From Cristatella mucedo (Eukaryota; Bryozoa; Phylactolaemata; Cristatellidae): DNA of 64,000 nucleotides. Below are positions 12,566 to 44,090 of the stretch, in pieces (the stretch's first letter is position 1; every line of letters begins with the position of its first letter). A program made the translations under genes and the position numbers. The stretch lies in assembly GCA_009760855.2 (NCBI GenBank), contig WPIO01000009.1, positions 3,593,001 to 3,657,000 of the forward strand, in the 5' to 3' direction. Under the pieces are notes generated by a model. The model saw only the letters and a program-made list of their open reading frames with translations, searched no databases and was not told the DNA's origin.

Positions 12566-13333
12566 CGAGTAATAATAATAATAATAATATTGCACTTGAT
12601 AAAGCGCCCTAAGAGAACTTAATCTCTTTCTAGGCGCTTTACATTTGCTGCAAAGTGATACGCAATAGAATAGTAAGTAAAATCATGCTTGAAAAACAAA
12701 CAAAATGAATAACATGGTTAGGGGTTACATGCACTGGGTCAGCATGCAAATGTGGTTAGTGGCAGCATGAACAGTGTCAGCACGCATAAGCACATCGAGG
12801 ACGAATCACAAGGACCCACTAAATGCTGTCCTAAATAGGTATGTTTTTAAGTTTCTTTTAAATGTGGTCAGGTCAGGGGATGTTCTGATGCAGGTCGGGA
12901 GGGAGTTCCAGGCTGTGGGAGCATACGAGCTAAATGCACGGTCTCCAAAGGATTTAAGGTTTGTACGAGGTATTTCTAGACTGTTGGATTCCGAAAAGCG
13001 AGTGGTACGATGCTTTGCCTGATGGGGTAGTATCTCTGAAAGATAGGCTGGAGCCATAGAATGAAGAGACCTAAAAGTGAGCGACAAAACCTTGAAGTCA
13101 ATCCGTTGCTTGACTGGTAACCAGTGCAGGTCGGCGAGAAGTGGAGTAATGTGGCAACTGCGACGCTCACGGCAGACAAGCCTAGCTGCAGAGTTTTGCA
13201 CCAGCTGCAATCGCCTGATCGCACATGCTGGTAGGCCAATAAGCAGTGAGTTGCAGAAGTCGAGACGAGATGTCACGAATGCAGTAGTGGGATAAGCAGG
13301 GTGAGCCCTAGTAAAAGTAGCACGCACAGCCAT
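12566..13333 (-). mobile_element. CR1/L2-like LINE, 175-codon open C-terminal fragment
   Basis: On the minus strand an uninterrupted frame (13333-12806) reads [59 protein letters not shown] and FKRNLKTYLFRTAF-stop. The 3' UTR and an ATT-type tail run to 12566. It is the best-preserved C-terminus in the window, so a recent insertion. It lies upstream of the ALDH6A1 presequence exon. Confidence 0.92.
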
Positions 13334-15704
13334 CTTCGTTGCTCAAGATTAGATCGTTGTCTCTTAGCTTTCCAAAGTCTCAGATAGAAAGAGACGAGGC
13401 ACGCTTCACCAGCAATTTTGAGCACGGAAAGAAGGAGTGGCGTAATGACGTTTAATTGCAATGGGAACGTACCCGGATGAAGTTTGAGATGCTAGCTACC
13501 GTAGGAAAGTAATCTGGTGGAAGCTTAAAGCCGCGTTTGCACGGTACGTCTGGCTTCTTTCCTGCTTCAGCCTCCAGCTTCGGTCTTTATTCCTACATGA
13601 AGTTTACTAGGTCAGTTAGCCTCCCGCATTACTTCCTACTGCTGCCACCCCCTGAGTGGTCATGGGAAATTGCCTTTGCTCGGGAGGTATGAAATGGCTT
13701 CCGCGTTGTAGCTCGCATTGAATTTAAGCCTTTTGCGATCAACTCTTTGGCTCGCCACCTCATGATCTGATTCCCCTATGAAGAGCTCGTACTGTTCCAC
13801 AAACAGCGACTCTCATAGAACGTATCAATGACTCTCCTCTCATGTCGTGCGCCGTACCTTTCAAAGCAAGGAAGAACGCGTGCTCTTGAATGCGCCTACG
13901 GTCTATTGTTCGTTCGGTCTTGCATCTGTATTGACCAAGAAGTAGAACCTTGCTTAACTTCTCCGTTTTCGTTTAGTCTTTCACCTGTGTTCTACCGCCA
14001 AAACTGAAGCAGCACAGAAGCAAGTCTGACCGTATCAACTCGGCTCGAGCAAGCTTTGGTGGTAAACATAAGAAACGTGGCTTGTTTATGCTGTTCTGAC
14101 ACAGCAGTCATATGCAAAGCACTTTCACCTTTAAAATTTGTTTCTTTTAACTGTTCAATTCCGCAACCTTGGTATGGACCTGTTGGAGGGATATTGTGGT
14201 TTTATTAGGAGACCTGCCGCACTATTGGTATGCTAGACATCCGTAATTATTCTCCTCGGGAGTGAGCAGGACCCGTAGCTAGACATTGAGCGACATTAAC
14301 GTCTGCAACGCTAGTCACGGAATCTATGATTGCTGGAAATACAGCTTCAGTACGTTTGATGACATGCGTAGCAATACTTACCGGAAGATTAACTAATGCA
14401 GTAATTTACAAGCAGATGCGAACTAACATTTCAAATTGCATGCTGATGCGTAAAGTATTGACGTGAAGTTGTTTAAAGGCTGCAGCCATACACCCCAGCA
14501 AGCAACAAACATTTACCTCGATTTACCATGGTTACTCAAGTTGCAAATAGTCAAAACTTCCGATCCCATCCATAACATGCTAGTCTGCTGAAAGGTACTC
14601 CAAGCGATTGCTGGACAAAGTGTATCCTTATTTTCTCGACATTTACCTATAAATGAGCCCGTTGATTCAATGAACCTTTTTAACTTTATGATTTCGTTTA
14701 TGTACATACTGCTGCAAGTGTCCTCGAGACTCCTTGAAATCAGTGTTCTACAATCATACTTCACGATAACATTATATGATTTAATTCCTTATTATTTCTA
14801 GGCAATTCCAGTCATTATCAAAGGATCCTACATCTGTCTAGGCATCTGTTTGTCACATTTTTATAGTCGTACTATTGAATCTCTTAATTTTCCAGATTGC
14901 TAGATCTGTAATTCAGACACAATCTGTAACCTCAACTCTCAAAGAATGCTATTGAATCTACGTCGAAGCCATTTTTACATCGAAAGATAGTTAGTATTGG
15001 AACGATGGTACGGCGATCGTTATATTGGTTTTCATTTCGTCAATGATTGAAGTCTGGGGATAAATCCTAGGCTTTGGAGAGACGGTTACCCAAGCCTTCC
15101 AATTTCTCTTCTTTTTACTATCGAGCAGAACAGTCTTTACAAAAGCCTTAGAAATATAGATTTGAAAGAATTACTCTATGTTGTTTTACGGATGTGTATG
15201 GTGACCTATTTGTTGGTCTACTGGCCGATAGCGTGCGGAAAATTAGGGAAGACCCCACTCGATTCTGGAAGGTGGTTCAAATGTCCTCTGACCTGGCTAG
15301 CAAGCCCGCCATATTAATAAGCAATTCTGAATTTTTTTAATGCAAATTTTTGTAGAGGAAAATAAAAAGCAATATTTTTTATATTTTATTTATTTATTTT
15401 CTTTGCTATTCAAAATTAAAACTTATATTCTGTGCTGCTTGTTTTCCTCGTTTTTGTCTGCGATAGTTATGCATACTGTATATTTGACGTGCTGTGCTCT
15501 CTCTTGTTCCGGATCCATTGCTATAAAACATTATTACTGTCTGCGTTTTTGTAATTTATTGTTTTTTTCACTTTTCTCTAGTTTAAATTAAAAATTATAT
15601 TTCTAAGTTTGAAACACATTTTGCCATTTGCATTGGTATTTGAGCGGGCACCCACCCCATTGGTCAGCGCCGACTAGCTTTTTCAGCATAGACTTCCCTT
15701 TACC
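13334..15704. other. Non-coding stretch upstream of the ALDH6A1 presequence exon
   Basis: No conserved exon seen. 14513-14690 is a minus-strand member of the 'cggaagttttgac' repeat family described at 32682 and 35525. The rest is AT-rich without recognisable features. Confidence 0.5.
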
Positions 15705-15712
15705 CACTAGAC

Positions 15713-15899
15713 CAGCGGCTCTCAACCTTCCTAATGCCACGACCCTTTAATACAGTCCCTCATGTCGTGGTGACCCCTAACCATAAAATTATTGTGTGCA
15801 AAATGTAAAAATGCGTGTTTTCCGATGGTCTTAGGCGATCCCTGTGAAAGGGTCGTTCGACCCCCAAAAGGGTCGCGACCCACAGGTTGAGAACCACTA
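15713..15899 (+). mobile_element. SPIN-like hAT MITE, copy 1, with perfect 8-bp target duplication
   Basis: 187-bp element. The left end is CAGCGGCTCTCAACC and the right end, reverse complemented, is TAGTGGTTCTCAACC. It is flanked on both sides by CACTAGAC (15705-15712 and 15900-15907), the 8-bp duplication expected of hAT. Internal blocks 'ccgatggtcttaggcga', 'tgaaagggtcgttcgacccc' and 'gggtcgcgacccacagg' match the SPIN non-autonomous family as I remember it. It lies in the first ALDH6A1 intron. Confidence 0.88.
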
Positions 15900-16648
15900 C
15901 ACTAGACGTACCTTCATAATTATATATAGATACTGGTGCTCTCTCATGGCCAAATACGAAGTTGTTTAATGTTCATTTGCGATCTTGGATTCATTCGAGA
16001 TGCGAGGACTCTCATCTGACTAGTTGACTCGACTGCAACCCCTGCTAAAGGCTGCAGCTGCTTTCCGCCATTCTGGTGTGTGGAGAATCACTGCTGCGGT
16101 CAGCTCATCGAGCCATCCCCCACTTGCCTTCAATCCGCGTAAGTCGAGCAGCGAATACGAGCTGGTGGATGCCAACCGCAGTAGATATTGTGATAGCAGT
16201 TCGGTAAACAGTAGAGACAAAAAATAAACTTCCACGAAGTCAGTGCGACAGGATTAGGCTCGCTCATAAGAGGCGACTTCGAGTACCATTTTGGATGTAG
16301 TTTCTATAGTAACATTAGTTAAGAGCACTGAACTGGTAACGTGGGGGTGTGGGACCGTTTCCTACTCGAGGCGAGATTTTTGAGCGCTCAGTCCTACCGC
16401 AGATGGCCCTTGGTCGTAAATCATTGTGACCTTGTTATCGTTCCGGTTCAGTTGAGACGCGGAGACTCATCTTACACTATTTAGCCGTCAATTAGACGGC
16501 CCGTAGACCAACTGCTGCATTAGCAGTCTGAAATTTGTTTGAGCTCTCGCCGCTGGCAGGCCGAAGCCGAGCAATGTCAGCCTCGGTCAGGCTAGTATCG
16601 AGTCAGCTCTCACTTCACGGCTCAGCAGAGCCGGCTATCCCTTGTAGC

Positions 16649-16789
16649 GAGCTGCAAGCGAGGCGAATTATCCTCAAGGCTTATCTGCTTCGGCATAAAT
16701 GAGACTGCTTCAGATATATGAGCTGCAAGCGAGGCGAATTATACTCAAGGCTTATCTGCTTCGACATAAATGAGACTGCTTCAGATATA
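16649..16789. repeat. 71-bp tandem duplication
   Basis: Unit beginning 'gagctgcaagcgaggcg' at 16649 repeats at 16720 with two substitutions (c/a and g/a). Exactly two copies, so probably a recent local duplication. Confidence 0.9.
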
Positions 16790-17190
16790 AATCGACCGAT
16801 CTTTACTAGGAAGATTACATTACAAGGTGGCCGCGAGCCGAGTCCACAACTGGGGGGATGGGGGGCCTGAACCCTGGCCCCTCCCTCGTAGGCTCCGAGT
16901 ACAGCCATTGGGTCTCGAGTCCACATCGGGCCGCCTCCCTCGCCCCGCCTTAAAGCCCGGCATGCACCCGGATGGCCATCTGACGTGTTGCCAGCCGCAT
17001 CGCACGGTGTTGCTCGCTCCCTTGTACCTCGTTTGCATCGAGTGAGATGGGTTTACTTGTGCTTGGCTCGCCAGCTTTTCGGAAGGTAAATCATTCGCTT
17101 AAGTCCGAAGCTCCTCCAAGTGGTCGCATGCCTAGTTCCACCGCCACGACCTATTCGCCGCATCCGCTAGCCCGACATAACCGCTAAAGT

Positions 17191-17589
17191 CTACAACCCT
17201 GGGGTGCCAGCTTGACCGGTAGGGGCGAGTAGAGGGGAGCCGGCCGTAGTGTAACTGCTCTTCGATGCCGCAGCTAAGAAATTCTGGACGCTTTGCCGCG
17301 GATTTTGCACTGCAGAATTTACTATGAGTGGTTTACCTGTTGGCTCTATTGTTAGCGGTCCGTCGAACTGAGCTCTGAATGCCTCCACCTCATAGGTGTT
17401 GGAATCGCTATGGCTGACCTTGGGGTCGGCTGGTGGGGGAGCGGTGGTTGTGAGGATGGTGGATTGTGGTCGTTCGCGATGGTTGTACCGTGTTAAAATT
17501 AGTGCCAAAATCGTCGACGGGTGCATGTTACCCCCTGCCCTCGCGATAAGATCTCGGAAATCAGCGTTGACGAGTTGTATATTCATCAA
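17191..17589 (-). other. Unassigned 132-codon open frame
   Basis: MMNIQLVNADFRDLIARAGG start, a Pro/Ser/Thr-rich middle and a FLAAASKSSYTTAGSPLLAP end. Composition resembles a real protein more than the random frames around it, but I recognise no family. It lies in the presumed first ALDH6A1 intron, antisense to the gene. It may be a piece of an element's ORF1 or gag-like protein, or chance. Confidence 0.25.
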
Positions 17590-18457
17590 CTATCTAAGCA
17601 TAGTACCAAATCGGTGTCTGTTGCATGAGCAGTGATCTGTTATTCCTGCCTGTCGCCTGCCTCTCGCAGCATTTTGATTACAAAAGCTGTGAAAATCCAC
17701 TTTCGATGCGTTTTGCTGCTTTAGATTTACCAAAAAGCGATGTTATGTAATTGTCTATTCTGCTCCTCCTGACCCTCTCCGACGGATGTTGTCCTGACTG
17801 GCCATTTTCGTCGACGGCAGCCGAAGGAGCTGTATATAGACTTGAGTCTTACGTGCTTTAAACGTATGTGAACTTGGCCATCTTAATTTTAACCGAAAGA
17901 AACTCGATCGAACTGGCCGTTTTACCTCAAGCGATCGTTCGAGAGCCGAGATGACTAACCATGCCCCCTTGCACCGTATGCTGGCCAAATCAAAGCAGGT
18001 CGTGCAGCTCTGGGCAGTAGGTCAAAGGGCGTTTGTCTATTTGGTAATCACGTGCAACCTTATTTAACCTTCTGCCGGCAACGAGCAATAAAGAGAACAA
18101 ACGGTATCGCTGATTTACAAAGTTCGCTCAGCTTTTGCTACCTAGGTCGTGCAAGTTGTACCGGGTGTTCGCACATAAGCATATCGCATGGCCACTGCCT
18201 TGCTTTTCGTGCTGGCGATAGGAGTGGTCGGCTGCTGTAGGCAGTGCGTGTGTGTGCTCAATCCATGTACTCAGCCGGTTGCTAACATCAAGCTGTTCAG
18301 TAATAGTATTCGTTCTTGGAGCTTGATGAACTGCACGGCCACCACTTCTCTCAGACCTGTGGTTGCTCCTCATTGAGCAGGGAATCAATGCCAAGGTCAT
18401 GCCACTCATTTCCGGTACCTTTAATATCATGTTCAGACTTACCTATCTGAAATAGCT

Positions 18458-18620
<163 letters not shown>

Positions 18621-19026
18621 GGCTTCCCTTAAAACCACCTGCTCCTCCGACTCAGCTAATTTATCTGTGCTTCCGACCAATCTTAATTCCTTCAGAGACC
18701 GCTCCTTCTGTTTCTGTTCCCCGGAAGACTAGAACTCTCGACTGACGGACGTCGTTGGGTTCCCACAACGTGATATTTTAAGTGAACCTATTTTAAGTCA
18801 ACCGCTCTGTTCACAGCATTTGTGTATTCCATGTGAATCGTTCTGGATATGCTTACAAGTGCTGAAATTGTGCATGTCACTATCACTATGAGGTTGATAT
18901 GCTTTCTTTCTAGCCTATAATCAAACTATGTAATCTTGAACGTGAGTTCATGAGTAAGTAAGTAATCACAGGTCACTGACATCATGCTTATGTTAGGCCC
19001 TTTGTGATATTTATGTACTACTATAA

Positions 19027-19215
19027 AATAATAATAATAATACACTTGATAAAGCACCTTCAGAGAACTCAATCTCTTTCTAGGTGCTTTAAATTTGCTG
19101 CAAAGGAAACATGATTGAGTGGTGACTGGTATCATGCTTGACAACAAGAATTACATTTTTAGAGTTGACATGCACAGGGTCAGCATGCAAGTGTGGTTAG
19201 TGACAGCATGCAACA
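19027..19215 (-). mobile_element. LINE 3' end
   Basis: Minus-strand ATT run, tail 'agagattgagttctctgaag' and the 3' UTR block 'catgctgaccctgtgcatg'. 5'-truncated copy. Confidence 0.85.
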
Positions 19216-19714
19216 GTGCCATGATAGTACTGCTACGATGAGCGTAATGTCAAAAATGCAAGAAGATAATTTACTAAGATGCATTTGTATCGTCAACATG
19301 CGCTCTTATTAATAGTTAAAATTAAACATTGAATTATTCAGTGACTTACGAAATAGTAATGAGCAGGCTTTTGATCAGTACGTTATTTGATTACGTAAGG
19401 TAACCGCTAGTAATAGTGATAAACGTCGATACAGCATCTAAGAGATCTAAACCCCTTTCTTGGCACTTGTGCTGGAGAGAAGCAAGTCAATTTTTTAATT
19501 AATACATGCATAATTTCAGCACCTACAAGCGCACTTGATTTACTCCTCCAAACAAAGCAAAAGCTGTGGGGATCAGGTAGGTTTTATTTTCAAAAATGGC
19601 ATCAAGTCAGAAGATGACGTGATGTCAGTTTGTGATGAGTTATTATCATTGCCGTTAAGGTCAATGCCCGTGCCCGGTCAGCATGGCCTTGACCTACCTG
19701 ATGTTTGCTTTCAG

Positions 19715-38506
<18,792 letters not shown>

Positions 38507-40429
38507 ACTGCGATCGGCCTAAGCTCGATCGGTGGCCTTGTCAATTATGCTGGCGAGCGAAAATGTAGCTGAGCCAGTCGCGGCGTGCGCGAGCGACGGT
38601 TTCGGCGTCTCGGCGACGTGAGCGGCTGGACACGTGCCCCGACGCACAATTCACTTGCCAGTTGCTCATGTGCGCTTTTTGTTAATCTTCATTCCGGTTC
38701 GTGCATGTAATAAACATCGGCTTGCTCAGACCATTCGAACTCACCTGTTGCTTGCTCTTGCAGACGTCAGCTTGCCGAGTTCACCGAGCTGTTGCGCAAT
38801 GCTGGCAGGTTATGTGGCTGCTCAAGCAATAGGTCAACAGGTAGCTACCACATGGGGCGCGGCTGCCTGTTGGAGCATCACGGACGGCACCGGCAGCAGC
38901 TTGTGCTGCCGTCGCGGTTCGGCGTTGCGTGCCAGACTCACAGTCATCAATCTTCGACCGCTATGCTATGCCACGAGTGTCAAGCTAAAATTTTGGTTCT
39001 TGCTGACTGGTTCCTTGTTTGCACAGTGGTTTCAGCACTGCACATTGCCCATTACACATCAGTCAGGTAGCAGGACTGCACAATGTGCTCGGTGGCTTGT
39101 GAGCGCTCTTATTGCATCAAGACGGTTGCACGAGAAGCCTGTAGCCGTGGCCACGGGTTAGGCTCAGCCTTAACACGCAATAAATTAATGACCGGCAGCC
39201 CTGCCAAGCTTACCAGAGGCCAGCTAGTCACTTCGGTGTGCCGGCAGCTGGAGCTGGCCAGCTGGAAAAAGGCCGCTCGAAGCTACCGCGAAGTAGCCGC
39301 ACAGTGGATTAGAGGTTAACGCTGAGGTCGAAAAAAAACAGCTGCAGTGCGATGTCGAGAAAAGAAGAATGCAGCCTAAGAAGTGCAGGGGGTAGCCGAG
39401 CCATGTAACCCTTCTAGAGTCACTGGGCTGGGCTGCAGATGAGAGTACGGACAGAATGAATTGCTGCAAAAGTAAAGGCCACGTGGAGAAGAATGGCTAT
39501 ATAAAGAGTGATAATCAAAGAAGAAAATTTTAAAATTCCTCCGGATTTCCCACGGCTGAGGCCAGGCCTTGGAACAATAAAATTATTGTATTGCCAATTT
39601 TTCAAAGCTAACAATAAATATATATATATTGTCATAGCAAACAGAATGATAAACTGGTATTGTATTTTTAAACTATACAATGTATTACCTTAGTCTTGGA
39701 AGCAAATACGATGTACTGATATGCAATTTAAAAAACTTGTTGAATGTTCACAAAAATAATGTTTGCTTTATCTCTCACATCAGTGGATTCAATCTTCCTC
39801 CTCGTCCTCATCAGTTGGTCCCTCTTATTCCTTATTCCATTTCTTCGTCATTCGCAGCTACAGCTACCAGAGTGAAATTTCACAGAAATGTGTCGTTCGC
39901 AGTTGCAGATTTAGACGTTTCTGAGAAAACATCCGCTTTCTCAGAGTAGCAACCGTTCAATACCATTCGACGTCGGCAGCAAAGACTTGGTATCAATTGC
40001 CGACGCTGGTGCCAGTTGCGAACGCCGTCGCTTCAATGTAGTTTCATAGTAATGCAATTGACCCCGTTCACATTCTGGATCTTGACGATGGCTGCCTCAA
40101 ATGCAAGACTGGGCAATATCTGTGCCAATTCCGAGGTACTTTTTTGAAGTCGAATCATGGAAACGATGCAATCAGTGACTGGAACTGGACATGTCATTCG
40201 GCAATTGTTTCTCGTGAGCTTGAAGTAACAGATTTGAAATCCTACTGTGGCCACTATGTGTGCCGACGAATGACATTTCTTTTCGCGGCTGCAGGGATCA
40301 ATTCGGCATGCTCGGGTTCAGATGGTCAATATTAGGCAGCAACCACTCAAACCGCTCTACTATTTTGGTAACTCCAAGCCAGCGAGTTCCATTTCGTATG
40401 GCAGGGCGAAATTATGCTAACATACTACC
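38507..40429. other. ALDH6A1 3' flank
   Basis: Holds the probable ALDH6A1 3' UTR (to about 38730). Beyond that I see no exon, RNA gene or recognised repeat until the hAT relic. Confidence 0.5.
38709..38714 (+). terminator. ALDH6A1: Candidate ALDH6A1 polyadenylation signal
   Basis: AATAAA about 200 nt after the ALDH6A1 stop codon at 38506, a typical 3' UTR distance. No cleavage site was tested. Confidence 0.5.
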
Positions 40430-41520
40430 AGACTAATTGAGTGTGGACAACTTCAACATTAATTTCCTAACCAGGTTGGACTCCCAACGAGAGAAATTGT
40501 AAAATGCAGGCCTCGACTGCCAAATTGAGACGACGACTTCGGCAACCCAACAATGGCCGGCCGATCAAACAGATCAGCTGTTTCCGCGTTTGTCGTGCAA
40601 TTGTCACCTATCAGGCAGACTACTCGTTTGGCTGGTAGGTTGTACCGCCGCAGTATTGCTCGGATGAACTCCGCATGATTGACGGCCGTGAAAGCTGTCT
40701 CATCAAGCAATAGGGCAAGTGCCAGCAGGAAAATCTGGGGCCTCTGACTGACGACCTCTTTTCCAGGCAATGTAATGAAGAGATCCATGTAACTAGCAGC
40801 GAACACAAGTTACACATATGACTACGCATCAAAAGGTAAGGAAAAGGAAGGCTAAGGACTTAACCAATAAAGTGGGCTGTATCTTCTGACCAGCCATGAA
40901 AAAAGAAGGCATTTTGCGACGATGCACTTGCAAAAGTCAATATTTTCTTTTCAAGCGCCGTGACCAATCGGAACATGTATTTCTTTAACGTCTGTGTGAA
41001 AATTGCGGATAGGCTGGTATTTGGTCTCGTGCGTTGTTTTTCACAGTGCATCAATCCGTATTCTTCCATAACGATCCAATCGAGTTATTCGTAGATGTTG
41101 GTAGATTTTGAGTCGATCATGTAGCCCAGAGTCGACCGACCAGTCGCCGAGTTGGTTCCCGAACTGCCCGTTGATGAAATGTAATGAAATGATGTTTTAG
41201 TAGCAGGAGAGTTGAAAACTTCCAAGTAGTTTGCGTGTTTGGTTTTGATGTGCGTCATCAAATTGTTGTAGCCATTCTTTCATTCATCCTTAACGACGTC
41301 ACTTTTGCTCCAAACCGCCGCTGCATTTCCAGAGTTTAGACACTGAATCCTTTGGAGCATTGCTAAAGAAATGGCGGCAGATGGCTTTGTTGGACGATGA
41401 AACAGTGGGGCGGCCCAGCGAACTGAGAGAAGTCATCGGAAGTTGGATTCTGGAAAAAGTTACAAAACTTGTCTGCCAAACACGCTGCACGGACTTACGC
41501 GGTCCGCGATCCACACAATG
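40430..41520 (-). pseudogene. Decayed hAT-family transposase with BED zinc finger
   Basis: Read on the minus strand, 41330-41230 has a Cys-x2-Cys-like start followed by NLMTHIKTKH, the His part of a BED finger. Downstream come LGYMIDSKST, FASASSQNAFFFHGWSEDTA (41069-40860) and LPAKRVVCLIGDNCTTN (40832-40459), the GDN block of hAT transposases. The conserved CRSRRLNLAVEAC block that follows is in a different frame. In-frame stops split the coding region into at least three pieces, so it cannot make a whole transposase. I did not find terminal inverted repeats or target duplications. The class is assigned from motifs; the subfamily is unknown. Confidence 0.75.
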
Positions 41521-41835
41521 AGGTCAGACTCAGAACTCTTTAAGTGCTGTTACAACTTAAAAATAAGCTGTCCCATAAGTATTGCAATAATATTGACATT
41601 GTTTATCTGGACATTATAATATATTTATAATTGTTACGGCACCCAATAAAAAATATTGCTAACAACATAATACAATATATTGCCCCGTAAACATATTATA
41701 GCGGAGGCCTCGCTCAGGCCAAGCTACTTGCACTTGGGTAAGACTCAGGTCCGTCGGCAGCTGAAGAGCTGCTCATCTAACTGGACGAGCACCTAAGTGA
41801 GATCGGAACCGGCGGGACCTCGTATTTAAACTCGG

Positions 41836-42010
41836 CGTTGGTTTGACTGAGCAGTTAAGTCACTGGCTTCGACCAAGGTCAAGGTGAATGTATTGCATAC
41901 CCGAGATCGTGGGCTCGAGCCCCGTGGCGTATGTAAAGCGCCTTAATAGAGATTAAGTTCTCTTCAGGCGCTCCAAAAATGAATTATATATATATTTATT
42001 TATTTATTCA
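41836..42010 (+). mobile_element. SINE family A, full-length copy
   Basis: 'ttggtttgactgagcagtta' head, 'gatcgtgggctcgagcccc' B box, tail 'agagattaagttctcttcag' and AT-rich end. Confidence 0.82.
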
Positions 42011-42571
42011 TATTTACAAGTGTGCATACTTGCCGTGCCACCGTTATGACAGCACAGCCACTAGCCCTTGTTAGTTCGGTTAGCGGCACTGCGCGCAATG
42101 TACGAAGATCTAAAGCTATACGCCTACGATAGCAGCACAGCGCTCGATATGCTGTACGCAGCTATAACAACGGCACCATATTATAAAAAGCACAACAATA
42201 GCCTGTATATTACTACTGAAACTACAGGCGACTTCCAACCGACTGGCAAAAAATAGGTTAACAGCCGCGTGCACTCAGCGCTAGGATCCTCTGATCAGCA
42301 GACCGTAGCTCCAAGAGAGCGACGGTCCTCAGGCAAATGCTTTATGTAGTAGCCAGGTCATAAAACAGACAGTAATCACTTTCAAACATAATTATACATC
42401 ACGCGCATCATTAGCCTTGGCTTATCACAGCTATTTAATAACCGCCTAGTTTTAATTCGGTGGCCAGCTCACAATTCATAATCCTACCAACTAGGAAGTG
42501 GTCAGGTAATCAGGATCAGGTCTCTAGTTATTTTATAATATATTGACAATACTTCTATAGAACAGTATAGA

Positions 42572-42655
42572 GTCAGGATGGCCGAGCGGTCTAAGGCGCT
42601 GCGTTCAGGTCGCAGTCCACTTCTGTGGGCGTGGGTTCAAATCCCACTTCTGACA
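42572..42655 (+). tRNA. tRNA-Leu (anticodon CAG)
   Basis: The 7-bp acceptor stem pairs GTCAGGA with TTCTGAC and is followed by discriminator A. The A box reads TGGCCGAGCGGT. The anticodon stem-loop TGCGTTCAGGTCGCA presents CAG, and the long variable arm is typical of class II Leu tRNA. The B box is GGGTTCAAATCCC. There is no intron, and T runs after 42661 would serve as the Pol III terminator. The cloverleaf is intact, so this looks like a functional gene rather than a SINE. It stands alone between ALDH6A1 and PSMA3. Confidence 0.96.
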
Positions 42656-44000
42656 ATATCGTTTTGTAAATTTTTCAAAATTGGGTTGGTGGGGATATTA
42701 GGTTACGGGTACTTGCACGACAGTAATGTTTATTGGGCACATGAACTGCAGATTAAGATTGTTCAATTTTTACTTAGGTGTAGTGAGTCAATCATGGTAG
42801 CGTATACGGGATACTCACAATGATGGAAAGCCGAAATGCATCGTACTACTAAACTGTCAGTTGTCATTCGAGGCTCAGCAGAAGCACATGTAAGAATAGC
42901 TTGAGATCCTCGACGAGAAAGCCAGTTTTTGCGCTAACGTCAGAAAAAGGGACTCTGTTTGATCGATATGTCTATGCTGAGACTTTACTTAAGGATATAT
43001 TGTCAAATCCTTCAAGTTTATTTAATATCAAGATTTATGCTGGAAGTCTCGTCTGTCGCATGACTAGTACAACTAAGGAGAATATAAAAGGTTCGTCTGC
43101 TGCTCTAATAAGAGGCTGTTGAATAAGTTGACCTTCACATAAACTCTATATGCATGGAGCGTTAGTGGATTGACGATAACTTTAACGCTACATACATTTT
43201 ATTCGAAGGCCAAAAAATAATTATGCAAAAGGAATTTGACTATTTTCTCAAGCTCTTGGATTTTGAGGTGTGCAGTTGCCTTGATATGACTCAATTACTG
43301 AACTTTTTTCATGAATAGTCTCCGACATGGAGGGTCAGTGAACATTGGTACAATTCCAGCACACGTCACAAGAGCTTCTTTACATTCATATCGTGTATAG
43401 AAATATATACAAAGCTCATAGACTAGTGTGGTAGGCGTTGGCTGGAAACTTTCCGAGGCTGAACATGGATTTCGTTTTATGCTAAGAAAATCGTAGCACA
43501 GATAGTAACTGAAACAGGTCAAAAAGATATACTGAAGTAGTCGACTTGTAGAAAACGCTGAATAACCAAATTCGTAGAGTCGCTGCGAATGCAAACTAAT
43601 TGCACACTGAAGTCATATTAAGTAGGGTGAGTGACCCTAGGTTAATTACAGTCAGGGTTATGCACGGTGACTGCTAAGCTAGAGGAGAAGGCTTATGTTC
43701 ACGCGACCTTTGCTGCTTTCAAAGATCCAAAAGAGAAATCGAAGGGATTCTTTGGGTGTGGTTCCAAAACCCCTTTGTCGGTAATGCCTGTAATTATACG
43801 AAAGGTTGACAACATTAATTAAGTTAACAGTAAAGAGAATTGATCGGGAGTCAAAACGACCGGAGATGTAACTATAAGTGGATGCGAAAGAATACAACTA
43901 AGAATATGCTAAACAAACCCTCCCTCTCTCTCTATCTCCCTCTCTTTCTGTGATTGGCAGTTGAAATCTGTATATGTAAATTTTGCTGTTGATTTGAGCA
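42656..44000. other. AT-rich intergenic stretch
   Basis: Short open frames only; none is recognisable. I see no supported feature here. Confidence 0.5.
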
Positions 44001-44014
44001 CAGAGCTCCTTTTG

Positions 44015-44090
44015 CTTCGATCATGGTTCCTTTGCAGCAAATGTAAAGTGCCTACAAAAGGGATTACAGTCTGAAGGTTGCATAGCTAAG
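44015..44090 (+). mobile_element. LINE 3' tail remnant
   Basis: 'tttgcagcaaatgtaaagtg' followed by a degraded tail without the ATT run. Confidence 0.65.
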
